Of a DNA stretch of 64,000 bases, positions 47,812 through 57,466 are shown one piece after another. The notes beneath the pieces were generated by a model. That model was given only the letters and a program-made list of their open reading frames with translations, searched no databases and was not told the origin of the DNA. Source of the DNA: Pseudomonas sp. W4I3 (GTDB lineage: Bacteria > Pseudomonadota > Gammaproteobacteria > Pseudomonadales > Pseudomonadaceae); NCBI RefSeq assembly GCF_030816195.1, contig NZ_JAUSXS010000001.1:1263501-1327500 (forward strand), written 5' to 3'. Every line of letters begins with the position of its first letter. The stretch's first letter is position 1. The translations under genes were made by a program, and so were the position numbers.

Positions 47812-49881
47812 ATGACGCGCACTCGCAAAATCGTCGCCTGGAGCTGCGCCAGCTTCGTTCTGTTAATTGCCATCGTGGTACTGGTTCTGGTGTTCTTCGA
47901 CTGGAACCGCATCAAGCCGCCCCTCAATGCCAAGGTCTCCGAAGAGCTGCACCGCCCGTTCGCCATCAATGGCAACCTGGCGGTGGTGTGGCAGCGTGAG
48001 CCCGACGAAGGCGGCTGGCGGGCCTGGGTGCCATGGCCGCATGTGATCGCCGAAGACCTGAGCCTGGGTAACCCCGACTGGTCCAAGCAACCGCAGATGG
48101 TCACGCTCAAGAAAGTCGAACTGCGTATTTCGCCCTTGGCGTTGCTGGCGCAGCGCGTGGTCATCCCGCGTATCGACCTCACCGAACCGAGCGCCGACCT
48201 GCAGCGCCTGGCCGACGGCCGGGCCAACTGGACCTTCACATTCGACCCCAAGGATCCCGACGCCGAGCCGTCCAGCTGGTTGGTGGATATCGGCGCCATC
48301 GGCTTCGACAAAGGCCACGTCACCCTTGACGACCAGACCCTCAAGACCCGCCTCGATGTGATCATCGACCCACTGGGCAAACCGATTCCCTTCGGTGAAA
48401 TCGTCGGTGACGCCGATGCCAAAAAGGCCCTGGAGAAAGGCTCCGCGCCGCAAGACTATGCGTTCGGCCTCAAGGTCAAAGGCCAGTACCACGGTCAGGC
48501 GCTCGCCGGCACCGGCAAGATCGGCGGCCTGCTCGCCTTGCAGGATGCGGCCAAGCCGTTCCCGCTGCAGGCTCAGGTCAAGATCGCCGACACCAGCATC
48601 GCCCTGGCCGGCACCCTTACCGACCCGCTTAACCTCGGCGCTCTGGACCTGCGCCTTAAGCTCGCCGGTGCAAGCCTGGGCAATCTCTACCCGCTGACCG
48701 GCGTCACGCTGCCGGATTCGCCGGCGTATTCAACCGACGGCCATTTGATCGCCAAGCTGCATGAAGCCAGTGGCGCGTCTTTTCGCTACGACAACTTCAA
48801 CGGCAAGATCGGCAACAGCGACATCCACGGCAACCTGGCCTATGTTGCCAGCCAGCCGCGGCCCAAGCTCAGCGGCGCGCTGGTGTCCAACCAACTGTTG
48901 ATGGATGACCTGGCGCCCCTGATCGGCGCCGACTCCAACGCCAAACAGAAAGCCCGAGGCGGTGAAAGCAAGCAACCGGCCACCAAGGTGTTACCGGTTG
49001 AAGAGTTTCGCACCGAGCGCTGGCGCGATATGGATGCCGACGTGGAATTCACCGGCAAACGCATCGTGCACAGCGCCGAGCTGCCCTTCACCGACCTCTA
49101 TACCCACCTGGTGCTCAACGACGGCGAGCTGAGCCTTGAGCCTCTGCGCTTCGGCGTGGCCGGCGGTAAGCTCGATGCGCAAATCCGCTTGAATGGCCGC
49201 ACCACACCGATGGAAGGTCGGGCGAAACTCACGGCGCGCAACTTCAAGCTCAAACAGCTGTTCCCGACCTTCGAGCCGATGAAAACCAGCTTTGGTGAGC
49301 TCAACGGCGACGCCGATATTTCCGGGCGCGGCAACTCCGTGGCGGCGCTGCTGGGCACCTCCAACGGTGACCTGAAGATGCTGATCAACGACGGCGCCAT
49401 CAGCCGTGGCCTGATGGAAATCGCTGGCCTCAACGTGGGCAACTACGTGGTGGGGCGTCTGTTTGGCGACAAGGAAGTGAAGATCAACTGCGCGGCGGCG
49501 GACTTCGGTATCAAGACGGGTCTGGCGACCACGCGCTTGTTCGTGTTCGATACCGAGAACGCGATCATCTACGTCGATGGCACGGCGAATATGGCGACCG
49601 AGCAGTTGGACCTGACCATTACGCCGGAGTCCAAGGGCTTCCGTCTGTTCTCCCTGCGTTCACCGTTGTATGTGAACGGTCCGTTCATCAAGCCCAACGC
49701 CGGGGTCAAAGCCATTCCCCTGGCGCTGCGCGGGGCGGGCATGGTCGCACTGGGTGTGATCGCCGGCCCGGCTGCTGGGTTGCTCGCACTGGTCGCGCCA
49801 AGTGGCGGCGAGCCCAATGAGTGCGCACCGTTGCTGCAACAGATGAAAGAAGGCAAGGCGCCGAAGACCGTCAAAGGCTAA
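47812..49881 (+). CDS. AsmA family protein
   Basis: Inner-membrane-anchored periplasmic protein of the AsmA/TamB-like lipid-transport group, implicated in outer-membrane lipid homeostasis. 689 residues: one N-terminal helix (IVAWSCASFVLLIAIVVLVLVFF) and a long beta-rich periplasmic region. The C-terminal AsmA signature MNGDADISGRGNS-like stretch is at about residue 500 (ELNGDADISGRGNSVAALLG), with MLINDGAISRGLMEIAG after it. CAGGAG nine bases upstream supports the start. Monocistronic. Confidence 0.9.
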   Translation: MTRTRKIVAWSCASFVLLIAIVVLVLVFFDWNRIKPPLNAKVSEELHRPFAINGNLAVVWQREPDEGGWRAWVPWPHVIAEDLSLGNPDWSKQPQMVTLKKVELRISPLALLAQRVVIPRIDLTEPSADLQRLADGRANWTFTFDPKDPDAEPSSWLVDIGAIGFDKGHVTLDDQTLKTRLDVIIDPLGKPIPFGEIVGDADAKKALEKGSAPQDYAFGLKVKGQYHGQALAGTGKIGGLLALQDAAKPFPLQAQVKIADTSIALAGTLTDPLNLGALDLRLKLAGASLGNLYPLTGVTLPDSPAYSTDGHLIAKLHEASGASFRYDNFNGKIGNSDIHGNLAYVASQPRPKLSGALVSNQLLMDDLAPLIGADSNAKQKARGGESKQPATKVLPVEEFRTERWRDMDADVEFTGKRIVHSAELPFTDLYTHLVLNDGELSLEPLRFGVAGGKLDAQIRLNGRTTPMEGRAKLTARNFKLKQLFPTFEPMKTSFGELNGDADISGRGNSVAALLGTSNGDLKMLINDGAISRGLMEIAGLNVGNYVVGRLFGDKEVKINCAAADFGIKTGLATTRLFVFDTENAIIYVDGTANMATEQLDLTITPESKGFRLFSLRSPLYVNGPFIKPNAGVKAIPLALRGAGMVALGVIAGPAAGLLALVAPSGGEPNECAPLLQQMKEGKAPKTVKG

Positions 49882-49901
49882 CTGGCAATACGCAAAACCA
49901 A

Positions 49902-49992
49902 ATGTGGGAGGGGGCTTGCCCCCGATAGCGGTGTATCAGCCAAACACTCTTTGACTGAGATACCGCTATCGGGAGCAAGCCCCCTCCCACAT
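49902..49992. repeat. Family A REPIN, long form (A12)
   Basis: GTGGGAG..CCCGATAGCGGTGTATCAG ... GACTGAGATACCGCT - ATCGGGAGC..CTCCCAC. The inner parts AGCGGTGTATCAG and CTGAGATACCGCT are nearly complementary, extending the hairpin. Confidence 0.9.
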
Positions 49993-50012
49993 GGGTATTG
50001 CGGTGTTGCGGG

Positions 50013-50543
50013 TTACAGGTCCTGCAGGATATCCGCCATGTCGTCGGCGTGTTCTTCTTCCTGGGCCAGGATGTCTTCGAAGATGCGACGGGTAGTCGGA
50101 TCTTTGTCGCCGATGTACTGGATGATCTCGCGATAGCTGTCCACCGCGATCCGCTCGGCCACCAGGTCTTCGTAGACCATTTCCTTGAGCGAGTTGCCCG
50201 CCACGTATTGGGCGTGGGAGTTCTTCGACAACAGGTCGGGGTTGAACTCCGGCTCGCCGCCCAGCTGCACGATGCGCTCGGCGAGTTTATCGGCGTGTTC
50301 GGCTTCCTGGGTGGCGTGCTCCAGGAACTCATCGGCGGCGACGCTGGCTTTCAGGCCGCTGGCCATGAAGTAGTGACGCTTGTAGCGCAACACACAGACC
50401 AGTTCGGTGGCCAATGCTTCGTTGAGCAGGCGAATGATTTCTTCGCGGTCGGCGTCATAGCCTTCGGTCACGGCACCGTTTTCGACGTTCTGGCGGGCGC
50501 GGATGCGCAGGGTCGCAACGTCAGTCAAGTGTGCTTCAGTCAT
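50013..50543 (-). CDS. Bacterioferritin-like ferritin-domain protein
   Basis: Four-helix ferritin-like protein, 176 residues. Ferroxidase-type ligands are placed as in bacterioferritins: Glu47, Glu80-x-x-His83, Glu130 and Glu162-x-x-His165. Likely oxidises and stores iron or protects DNA in a Dps/Bfr-like role. It carries an N-terminal extension of about 30 residues before the first helix. No heme-ligand Met is evident. Monocistronic, rightmost end upstream of the EamA gene. Confidence 0.82.
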   Translation of the reverse strand: MTEAHLTDVATLRIRARQNVENGAVTEGYDADREEIIRLLNEALATELVCVLRYKRHYFMASGLKASVAADEFLEHATQEAEHADKLAERIVQLGGEPEFNPDLLSKNSHAQYVAGNSLKEMVYEDLVAERIAVDSYREIIQYIGDKDPTTRRIFEDILAQEEEHADDMADILQDL

Positions 50544-50640
50544 CTCAATCTCCTGGGGCTAATCCGGTTATACGTCACACTCTGCCGGCGTGATCGCTTA
50601 AGGTTGTGAGTCCCGCAGGAGGCGAAAAGTTTTATCGGAT

Positions 50641-51531
50641 TTAACAGGATGTGTCAGCAGAGCGCCTGACCGGTGTCGTCCAGCGTTCCGACAGGATCAC
50701 CCCGCCCAGGGTCAGCAACCCACCCACCACGTGATACAGCGCCAGCTCTTCCTTGAGCACCACCGCTGCAATCAGCGCTGTAATCAACGGCAGTAAGTTG
50801 AAAAACAGCGTAGTGCGGCTTGGGCCCAGGGCTTTCACCGAATGCATCCACGCCAGCGGCGCCAGCATCGACGCCAGCAGGCACGCATACAACACCAGCG
50901 GAATGTTCGCCCAGCCCAGGCCGGCCTTGGCGGAGAACAGGAACAGCGGCAACAGCACCACCACCGCCACCAGCACCTGCAGGTACAGCAGCACCAACGG
51001 CGGCAGGCGCAGCTGCCATTTTTTCAACAAAGTGCTGTAGACCGCGTAGGCCAGGGTGGCGACCAGCATCATGCCGTCACCCAGATTGACCCCATGTTGC
51101 AGCAACGTACCCAGGCTGCCGGATGACACCACCACCACCACGCCGGCAAACGACAGCACCGCGCCCGTCAGCGCGCCAAAGGTCAGGCGCTGGCCCAGGC
51201 TGATGATGGCGGCGGTCAGTGCCATCAACGGCATCAGCGAGAGAATGATGCCCATGTTGGTGGCGCTGGTCAGCGTGGCCGCGTAATAGGCCAGGCTCTG
51301 GTACACGGCCATGCCCAGCACGCCGAGGATGAAGATCTTGCCCAGGTTGGGGCGGATCAGCGGCCAGTTGGCGATCACCGGCTTGAGCATGAACGGGGTA
51401 AACAGCAGCGCCGCGAACAGCCAGCGATAAAAGCCGATTTCAGCGGGGAAGATCGAACCCACCGCCAGCTTATTGACCACGGTGTTGCCGGCCCAGATAA
51501 AAATGGCCAGCAGGGGATACGCGTATTGCAT
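50641..51531 (-). CDS. EamA/DMT-family transporter
   Basis: Drug/metabolite transporter-type exporter, 296 residues with ten hydrophobic segments and two EamA repeats (first YPLLAIFIWAGNTVVNKLAV, second MMLVATLAYAVYSTLLKKW). The ATG at 51531 was chosen; the frame reads through the shared operator region further upstream. Transcribed divergently from an AraC-type regulator with a repeated operator between, so the regulator probably controls it. Substrate unknown. Confidence 0.88.
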   Translation of the reverse strand: MQYAYPLLAIFIWAGNTVVNKLAVGSIFPAEIGFYRWLFAALLFTPFMLKPVIANWPLIRPNLGKIFILGVLGMAVYQSLAYYAATLTSATNMGIILSLMPLMALTAAIISLGQRLTFGALTGAVLSFAGVVVVVSSGSLGTLLQHGVNLGDGMMLVATLAYAVYSTLLKKWQLRLPPLVLLYLQVLVAVVVLLPLFLFSAKAGLGWANIPLVLYACLLASMLAPLAWMHSVKALGPSRTTLFFNLLPLITALIAAVVLKEELALYHVVGGLLTLGGVILSERWTTPVRRSADTSC

Positions 51532-51570
51532 CGAAAACAGTCCAGTGTGTTGATGAGGCGGGATTATCCC

Positions 51571-51640
51571 TTGTCTGGATCGAAGCCTATACTGCGATCC
51601 AGACAACCCGCCGCTGAATCCAGACAATATGTCCAGACAC
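51571..51640. promoter_or_regulatory. Repeated operator between EamA and AraC genes
   Basis: ATCCAGACAA occurs at 51597-51606 and 51618-51627 (21-bp phase), inverted as TTGTCTGGAT at 51571-51580, and as GTCCAGACAC at 51631-51640 just within the regulator's start. Same-face direct repeats 21 bp apart are typical of AraC-family binding sites. Confidence 0.7.
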
Positions 51641-52417
51641 ACCGTACGCCTGCCCGATTTTGCCAGCCTGCAAAGCCCCGTGTACTTCCGTTACTCCGAC
51701 TTCGCCCCGGACACCGAATGCACACCGCACCAGCACGCCTGGGGTTCGCTGGACTATTCAGCCAGTGGGGTGATGCGCATGGAAGTGGCCGGCAGCCGTT
51801 TCATGTCGCCGCCGCAGTACGCGGTGTGGGTGCCGCCGCATACCGAGCACAGTTCCTACAATGCCGAGGCGATCGTCTACCACTCGGTGGGCCTGGCGCC
51901 GCAGCTTTGCGAGCAACTGCCTCGGCAGCCTTGCACCCTGGCGATCAGTGACATCCTCAAGGCCATCCTCAAGGATTTTGCCCTGCGTGACGTCAATCAG
52001 CCGCAGACCGACGCCGATATCCGCCTGGCCCAGGTGCTGGTGGACCAACTCAAGCAGGCGCCGATCCACGATGGCTTCCTGCCTTACGCGCGCCATCCCG
52101 GCCTGCTCGGTGTATTGGAAGGCATGCAGGCCGAACCTGGCGACAATCGCCCGCTGGCGCAATGGGCCGAACAGGTGCATGTCAGCGAGCGCACCCTGGC
52201 GCGTCAGTTCGTGCGTGAGCTGGGCATGAGCTTTGGTGAGTGGCGCCAGCGCCTGCGCTACCTGGCGGCCATCGAAGCCCTCGACAGCGAGCGCAGCGTG
52301 CAACATGTGGCGTTTGACCTGGGCTACAGCAGCGCCTCTGCGTTTATCGCGATGTTCCAGCGCCACGCTGGCTGCACGCCGGAGCACTACCGCCGTGCGA
52401 ATATTCGTGGCCGGTGA
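51629..52417 (+). CDS. AraC-family transcriptional regulator
   Basis: 262 residues. An N-terminal cupin-like sensing region (TPHQHAWGSLDYSASGVMRM) is followed by the AraC DNA-binding domain from about residue 165: first HTH LAQWAEQVHVSERTLARQFV, second RSVQHVAFDLGYSSASAFIA with the signature FQRHAGCTPEHYRR. Divergent from the EamA transporter with a repeated operator between them; local regulator of that transporter and of itself is the likely role. The ligand is unknown. Confidence 0.9.
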   Translation: MSRHTVRLPDFASLQSPVYFRYSDFAPDTECTPHQHAWGSLDYSASGVMRMEVAGSRFMSPPQYAVWVPPHTEHSSYNAEAIVYHSVGLAPQLCEQLPRQPCTLAISDILKAILKDFALRDVNQPQTDADIRLAQVLVDQLKQAPIHDGFLPYARHPGLLGVLEGMQAEPGDNRPLAQWAEQVHVSERTLARQFVRELGMSFGEWRQRLRYLAAIEALDSERSVQHVAFDLGYSSASAFIAMFQRHAGCTPEHYRRANIRGR

Positions 52418-52488
52418 AGTTGTAACTGGTTTTGACTACACTGCCCTGTAGGCCGTGCCCCTCGGCGCGGTAACAGGGAGAAAACTCC

Positions 52489-52788
52489 ATGAAGATGCTG
52501 CGTATTCCGTTGTTGATGATGGGCCTGCTGCTGTGTTCCCAGGGTTTTGCCGCCACCGCCCAGCAAAACAAGATGACCACCTGCAATGCCGAAGCCTCCA
52601 CCAAGACTCTCAAGGGCGACGACCGCAAGGCTTTCATGAAGACGTGCCTGTCGGCCCCAGCGGCCAATGACGCCAAAACCCTGACCCCGCAGCAGCAGAA
52701 AATGAAAGATTGCAATGCGTCGGCAAAAACCAAGGCGTTGGCTGGCGATGCGCGTAAAACCTTCATGAGCACCTGCCTGAAGAATTGA
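52489..52788 (+). CDS. PsiF-repeat periplasmic protein
   Basis: 99 residues. A signal peptide (LLMMGLLLCSQGFA) is followed by two PsiF repeats: KMTTCNAEASTKTLKGDDRK-AFMKTCLS and KMKDCNASAKTKALAGDARK-TFMSTCLK, each with two cysteines. E. coli psiF is phosphate-starvation induced, function unknown. GGGAGAAAACTCC precedes the ATG. No Pho box was recognised upstream. Confidence 0.87.
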   Translation: MKMLRIPLLMMGLLLCSQGFAATAQQNKMTTCNAEASTKTLKGDDRKAFMKTCLSAPAANDAKTLTPQQQKMKDCNASAKTKALAGDARKTFMSTCLKN

Positions 52789-52832
52789 TAGCCCCAGGCC
52801 ATAGAGGCTGAGACACTCGCACACAGCCCCCT

Positions 52833-52930
52833 GTAGGAGCGAGCTTGCTCGCGAAGAACTCAATTACCCCGCGTTTATTCAGAATAAACGCGTTATCGTT
52901 GGCGACCTTCGCGAGCATGCTCGCTCCTAC
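52833..52930. repeat. Family B REPIN (B4)
   Basis: Complete pair with an inner near-palindrome GCGTTTATTC - AGAATAAACGC. The right arm has CATGC in place of CAAGC. Between psiF-like and AI-2E-family genes. Confidence 0.88.
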
Positions 52931-52962
52931 ACATCCTTTAATACCGTTCGTTTTGAGGCTGT

Positions 52963-53976
52963 ATGCCAACGTTTTCTCAGCGTCATGTGTTGTTGCTGGC
53001 CAGCTACATCATTATTTTCGGCGGATTGCTGCTGGTACTGCCGCTGAAGTTGCTGCCCAGCCTGCTGGCCGGCCTGTTGGTCTATGAACTGGTCAACATG
53101 CTCACCCCCCAACTGCAACGGCTGATCGAAGGGCGGCGTGCGCGCTGGCTGGCGGTGGCCCTGCTTGGCACCCTGATCGTCAGCGTGCTCACGCTGATCT
53201 TTGCTGGCGCCATCAGCTTCCTGCTTCACGAAGCGGAAAATCCCGGCGCCTCGCTGGATAAATTCATGCACGTAGTCGACCGCGCACGCGGCCAGTTACC
53301 GCCGTCCATCGATGCCTACCTGCCCGCCAGCGCCGCCGAATTTCGCGTGGCCATCGGCGACTGGCTGAGCAAGCACCTGAGCGAGCTGCAACTGGTCGGC
53401 AAAGACGCCGCGCATATGTTCGTCACCCTGCTGATCGGCATGGTGCTCGGCGCAATCATCGCCCTGCAGCGCGTGCCCGACCTGACCAAGCGCAAACCCC
53501 TGGCCGCGGCGTTGTTCGACCGCCTGCACCTGCTGGTCCAGGCGTTTCGCAATATCGTCTTCGCCCAGATAAAAATCGCCGCGCTCAACACCGCCTTCAC
53601 CGCCGTGTTCCTCGCCGTGGTGCTGCCGCTGTGCGGCATTCACCTGCCGTTGACCAAAACCCTGATCGTGCTGACCTTCCTGCTCGGCCTGCTGCCGGTG
53701 ATCGGCAACCTGATGTCCAACACCCTGATCACGATTGTCGCGTTGTCGCTGTCGATCTGGGTCGCGGTGGCGGCGCTGGGGTATCTGATCGTGATCCACA
53801 AGGTCGAGTACTTCCTCAACGCGCGCATCGTGGGTGGGCAGATCAGTGCCAAGTCATGGGAATTGCTGCTGGCGATGCTGGTATTCGAGGCCGCGTTCGG
53901 CTTGCCGGGGGTAGTGGCGGGGCCGATTTACTATGCGTATTTGAAGAGTGAGCTGAAGCTGGGCGGGATGGTTTAG
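52963..53976 (+). CDS. AI-2E (PerM/TqsA) family transporter
   Basis: Multi-pass inner-membrane protein, 337 residues with about seven hydrophobic segments. Family signatures: LLPSLLAGLLVYELVNMLTP, a periplasmic/soluble loop about residues 85-145, NTAFTAVFLAVVLPLCGIHLP, LLGLLPVIGNLMSNTLITI and the C-terminal AFGLPGVVAGPIYYAYLKSEL. Members export autoinducer-2 or act as Na+/H+ antiporters; the true substrate cannot be inferred here. Confidence 0.87.
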   Translation: MPTFSQRHVLLLASYIIIFGGLLLVLPLKLLPSLLAGLLVYELVNMLTPQLQRLIEGRRARWLAVALLGTLIVSVLTLIFAGAISFLLHEAENPGASLDKFMHVVDRARGQLPPSIDAYLPASAAEFRVAIGDWLSKHLSELQLVGKDAAHMFVTLLIGMVLGAIIALQRVPDLTKRKPLAAALFDRLHLLVQAFRNIVFAQIKIAALNTAFTAVFLAVVLPLCGIHLPLTKTLIVLTFLLGLLPVIGNLMSNTLITIVALSLSIWVAVAALGYLIVIHKVEYFLNARIVGGQISAKSWELLLAMLVFEAAFGLPGVVAGPIYYAYLKSELKLGGMV

Positions 53977-54001
53977 GTTTTGTGTTGCCTGGGCTGACGC
54001 C

Positions 54002-54075
54002 ATCGGGAGCAAGCCCCCTCCCACATTTTTGAATGTATTCACAAATCAAAATGTGGGAGGGGGCTTGCTCCCGAT
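54002..54075. repeat. Family A REP pair, short form (A13)
   Basis: ATCGGGAGC..CTCCCAC - spacer TTTGAATGTATTCACAAATC - GTGGGAG..GCTCCCGAT. Both arms carry the same GAGC variant, showing co-evolution. The spacer resembles that of A11. Confidence 0.88.
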
Positions 54076-54102
54076 GGGGGCGCCGCAGATTCAAGTTACA
54101 AC

Positions 54103-55371
54103 TCAGTTGCCGTAACGTTTGCTCGCCTCGATCGCCAACCCGCTGCCGATACTGCCGAAGATATTGCCTTCCACATGCCGCGCGTTCGGCAGCATCGCCG
54201 AGATGCTGTGGCGCAGCGCGGGGATGCCGCTGGAGCCGCCGGTGAAGAACACCGTGTCCACCTGGGCCACGCCCACCGATGCGTCATTGAGCAACTGGGT
54301 AACGCTGCCGCGTATGCGTTCCAGCAGCCCGTCGATGGCTGACTCGAACAGCGTGCGGCTCAATTCCACGCTCAATCCAGACTCAACCCGGTCCAGCAAC
54401 ACCAGGCGGCTGTCTTCGTGGGTCAGCTGGATCTTGGTTTCTTCGACTTCCATCGCCAGCCAGTGCCCGGCACGCTGTTCGATCAGTTTGAACAGGCGGT
54501 CGATGCCGCCGGTGTCTTCGATGTCATAGCGCATGCTGCCCAGGGCCAGCTGGGATTTTTGCGAGTACACCGAGTTGATGGTGTGCCAGGTAGCCAGGTT
54601 CATGTGGTGACTGGTGGGCATGTAGGCGCCGCTTTTCATGCGACTGCCGTAGCCGAACAGCGGCATCATGCCTTGCAGGCTGAGCTGTTTGTCGAAGTCG
54701 GTACCGCCGATGTGCACGCCGCCGGTTGCGAGGATGTCGCTCTGGCGGTTGTCGTTATGACGGCGATCCGGCGACAGGCGTACCAGGGAGAAGTCGGACG
54801 TACCGCCGCCGATGTCGACGATCAGCACCAGCTCTTCCTTCTCGATGGTCGACTCGTAGTCGAACGCGGCGGCAATCGGTTCGTACTGGAACGAGATGTC
54901 CTTGAAGCCGATCTTGCGGGCCACATCGACCAGGGTGTTTTCCGCTTCCTGGTCGGCCATCGGGTCGTCATCGACAAAAAACACCGGGCGCCCCAGCACC
55001 ACTTCTTCGAACTCGCGGCCAGCGGTGGCTTCGGCACGGCTCTTGAGCTGGCCGATGAACAGCGCCAGCAGGTCGGTGAACGGCATTGCGGTGCCCAGCA
55101 CGCTGGTGTCGTGCTTGATCAGCTTGGAGCCCAACAGGCTCTTGAGCGAGCGCATCAAGCGGCCTTCGTAGTTTTCCAGGTATTCGTGCAACGCCAGGCG
55201 ACCGTACACCGGGCGGCGTTCCTCGAAGTTGAAGAAAACCACCGACGGCAGGGTGATCTTGTCGTCCTCCAGCGCGATAAGCGTCTCCTCGCCGGGGCGG
55301 ATCCAGCCGACTGTGGAGTTGGACGTGCCGAAGTCGATGCCGCAGGCACGGGCTGGGGATGGGTTTTTCAT
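54103..55371 (-). CDS. Hsp70-family ATPase, YegD-like
   Basis: Actin-like ATPase of the Hsp70 superfamily without a full substrate-binding domain. 422 residues, with phosphate-1 motif [13 protein letters not shown] near the N-terminus, phosphate-2 [13 protein letters not shown] and adenosine motif [20 protein letters not shown] at the C-terminus. The frame opens 24 codons upstream, but [15 protein letters not shown] is the natural start. Divergent from a DnaJ-like gene, so the two may act as a chaperone pair. The client is unknown. Confidence 0.88.
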   Translation of the reverse strand: MKNPSPARACGIDFGTSNSTVGWIRPGEETLIALEDDKITLPSVVFFNFEERRPVYGRLALHEYLENYEGRLMRSLKSLLGSKLIKHDTSVLGTAMPFTDLLALFIGQLKSRAEATAGREFEEVVLGRPVFFVDDDPMADQEAENTLVDVARKIGFKDISFQYEPIAAAFDYESTIEKEELVLIVDIGGGTSDFSLVRLSPDRRHNDNRQSDILATGGVHIGGTDFDKQLSLQGMMPLFGYGSRMKSGAYMPTSHHMNLATWHTINSVYSQKSQLALGSMRYDIEDTGGIDRLFKLIEQRAGHWLAMEVEETKIQLTHEDSRLVLLDRVESGLSVELSRTLFESAIDGLLERIRGSVTQLLNDASVGVAQVDTVFFTGGSSGIPALRHSISAMLPNARHVEGNIFGSIGSGLAIEASKRYGN

Positions 55372-55456
55372 GTCTATCGGGTTCCGGTCGAAAAACGGCC
55401 GCGCAGTGTATGCCAGTCGACGCCGGATGCGTAGGCCGACCATCTGTTAAATCGTG

Positions 55457-55484
55457 CTTGAAAGCGCGGGATTTGCCCCCACAT
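55457..55484 (+). promoter_or_regulatory. Sigma-32-like heat-shock promoter of the DnaJ-like gene
   Basis: CTTGAAA - 13 bases - CCCCACAT closely matches CTTGAAA-N11-16-CCCCATNT, about 125 bases upstream of the start codon. Confidence 0.72.
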
Positions 55485-55607
55485 CTTGTGCATACGGCAA
55501 GTGCCGATAACACTTTGACGCACCCCAGGGCGCAAGACTCAACACGTGCAAAGCAGCGCACTTTGTGTCCGGGCTGTGCGATCTCGATTAAGGATGGTGA
55601 ACCACCG

Positions 55608-56546
55608 ATGGATTTCAAAGACTACTACAAGATTCTGGGTGTCGAGCCGAGCGCCGACGACAAGGAAATCAAAGCCGCCTATCGCAAGCTCGCGCGTAAA
55701 TATCACCCGGACGTGAGTAAGGAAAAAGACGCCGAAGCCAAGTTCAAGGACGCGTCCGAAGCCTATGAAGCGCTCAAGAGTGCCGACAAGCGCGCCGAGT
55801 ACGACGAGCTGCGCAAGTATGGCCAGCATGGCCAGCCGTTCCAGGGGCCACCGGGGTGGCAGAGCCGTGGCGGCTTTGGCGGTGGTGCGGGCACTGAGGA
55901 TTTCTCGGACTTCTTCAGCTCCATCTTCGGCTCGCGCAGCGACGGATTTGGCGGCGGCCAGCGTCGCCCCGCCGGGCGCAAGGGCCAGGACGTGGAGATG
56001 CAGTTGTCGGTGTCCCTTGAGGAGACGCTGTCCACGGAGTCCAAGCAGATCAGCTTCCAGGTGCCTCAATACGACGCCTCGGGCCGGCATGTCAGCAACA
56101 CCACCAAGAACCTGAACGTGAAGATCCCGGCCGGTGTCGCCGACGGTGAGCGCATTCGCCTCAAGGGCCAGGGCGCTCCCGGCATTGGCGGGGGGGCCAA
56201 CGGTGATCTGTATTTGATGATCAAGTTTGCGCCCCATGCCAGGTTCGAGGTGGATGGCGAAAACCTGATCATCAACCTGCCGCTCGCGCCGTGGGAATTG
56301 GCGCTGGGCGCGGAAGTCACGGTGCCTACGCTGACCGGCAAGATCAACCTCAAGGTGCCGGCCGGCAGCCAGAACGGCCAACGCTTGCGCGCCAAGGGCC
56401 ACGGGTTGCTGAACAAAGCCGGGCAACGCGGCTACTTGTTCGTGCAACTCAAAGCGGTCATGCCCAAACAGGCCGACGACGAGACCATCGCGTTGTGGCA
56501 GGCATTGGCGAAAAAGGCCAACTTCAACCCTCGCGAAAACTTCTAA
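55608..56546 (+). CDS. cbpA: DnaJ-class co-chaperone, CbpA-like
   Basis: J-domain protein, 312 residues. The J-domain at 5-70 has the HPD motif ([11 protein letters not shown]); a Gly/Phe-rich linker ([20 protein letters not shown]) and two C-terminal client-binding beta domains follow, without the DnaJ zinc-finger, as in CbpA. The frame is open 83 codons upstream across the heat-shock promoter and the divergent gene, so the ATG at 55608 ([14 protein letters not shown]) was chosen. Stimulates DnaK-type ATPases; pairing with the divergent Hsp70-like gene is inference. Confidence 0.92.
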   Translation: MDFKDYYKILGVEPSADDKEIKAAYRKLARKYHPDVSKEKDAEAKFKDASEAYEALKSADKRAEYDELRKYGQHGQPFQGPPGWQSRGGFGGGAGTEDFSDFFSSIFGSRSDGFGGGQRRPAGRKGQDVEMQLSVSLEETLSTESKQISFQVPQYDASGRHVSNTTKNLNVKIPAGVADGERIRLKGQGAPGIGGGANGDLYLMIKFAPHARFEVDGENLIINLPLAPWELALGAEVTVPTLTGKINLKVPAGSQNGQRLRAKGHGLLNKAGQRGYLFVQLKAVMPKQADDETIALWQALAKKANFNPRENF

Positions 56547-56632
56547 GCGAGCCGGTGCGGGGGCTGGCTAAGCGATATTTGTAGGAGCGAGCTTGTAGCG
56601 GTCCAGTTTTTTTGGACCATTCTGTAGGAGTA

Positions 56633-57466
56633 TTAGGCCGCCAGCTTTTCAAAAATGGCTGGCGGCAGGTTGTTCGAGGCAGAGTGACAGCGTCGATGGT
56701 TGTAATGAGCAATGAAGTCCATCACGTCCCGCTCTGCTTCGAAGTGAGTTGAGTAACCATTTTCAGGTGACCAATCGTGTTTTTGCGATCTGAAATAGCG
56801 CTCCACAACCGCATTGTCCCAACAGTTCCCGCGCCGACTCATGCTCTGCACGATCTGCTTTTCAGCCAAGTAGCTGACGAAGCGCTCAGCTGTGTATTGG
56901 CATCCCTGGTCCGAGTGAAACACCAGCTCGGAGGAAGGTCGACGCAGCCCCACAGCAAGTCGTAAAGCCTGCAATGAAAGCTCGGTATCAGCCGTCCTTG
57001 AAAATGCCCAACCAACGATTCTGCGCGAAAAAAGATCCATCACAATGGCTAGATACAACCAACTGCCACCGACACGGATATAGGTAATATCTCCCGCCCA
57101 GAACGTGTTGGGTTGTTCCGGATTAAAGCGTCGCTCCAGTACATTGGGCGCGATGTTGGACACTTTGGTGGCTCGCCGATAGTGCGCATACTGGGCCCGA
57201 CGTCTCACCAGGCCCAAACTCTTCATCAAGCTGCGCATACGATGGCGCCCGACCACTACGCCCTGTGTTTTCAGGACTTTTGTAAACCCACGACTGCCCA
57301 GCGCTCCGCGATGCTCTCGGTGTAATAGCCGGATTTTCTTTTCCAGTTGGGGCTCAATTCTGCGCTCAGGTTTGGGCTGGCGCATCGCGTAATAGCTGCT
57401 GCGAGGCACGCCCAGCAAGCGGCATAGACGTCGCACCGACAGCTTTTTTGTGGCGCCCTCAATCAT
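56633..57466 (-). CDS. IS3-family transposase OrfB (integrase core)
   Basis: 277 residues with an HTH_21-like N-terminus (LCRLLGVPRSSYYAMRQP) and a retroviral-type rve domain. DDE residues: first Asp in FWAGDITYIRVGGSWLYLA, second Asp in VFHSDQGCQYTAERF, Glu in GNCWDNAVVERYFRSQK. Normally made as an OrfAB fusion by -1 frameshifting; the junction reads AGAAAATGATT, which also allows ATGA re-initiation. Full length, no stop or frameshift. Confidence 0.94.
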   Translation of the reverse strand: MIEGATKKLSVRRLCRLLGVPRSSYYAMRQPKPERRIEPQLEKKIRLLHREHRGALGSRGFTKVLKTQGVVVGRHRMRSLMKSLGLVRRRAQYAHYRRATKVSNIAPNVLERRFNPEQPNTFWAGDITYIRVGGSWLYLAIVMDLFSRRIVGWAFSRTADTELSLQALRLAVGLRRPSSELVFHSDQGCQYTAERFVSYLAEKQIVQSMSRRGNCWDNAVVERYFRSQKHDWSPENGYSTHFEAERDVMDFIAHYNHRRCHSASNNLPPAIFEKLAA

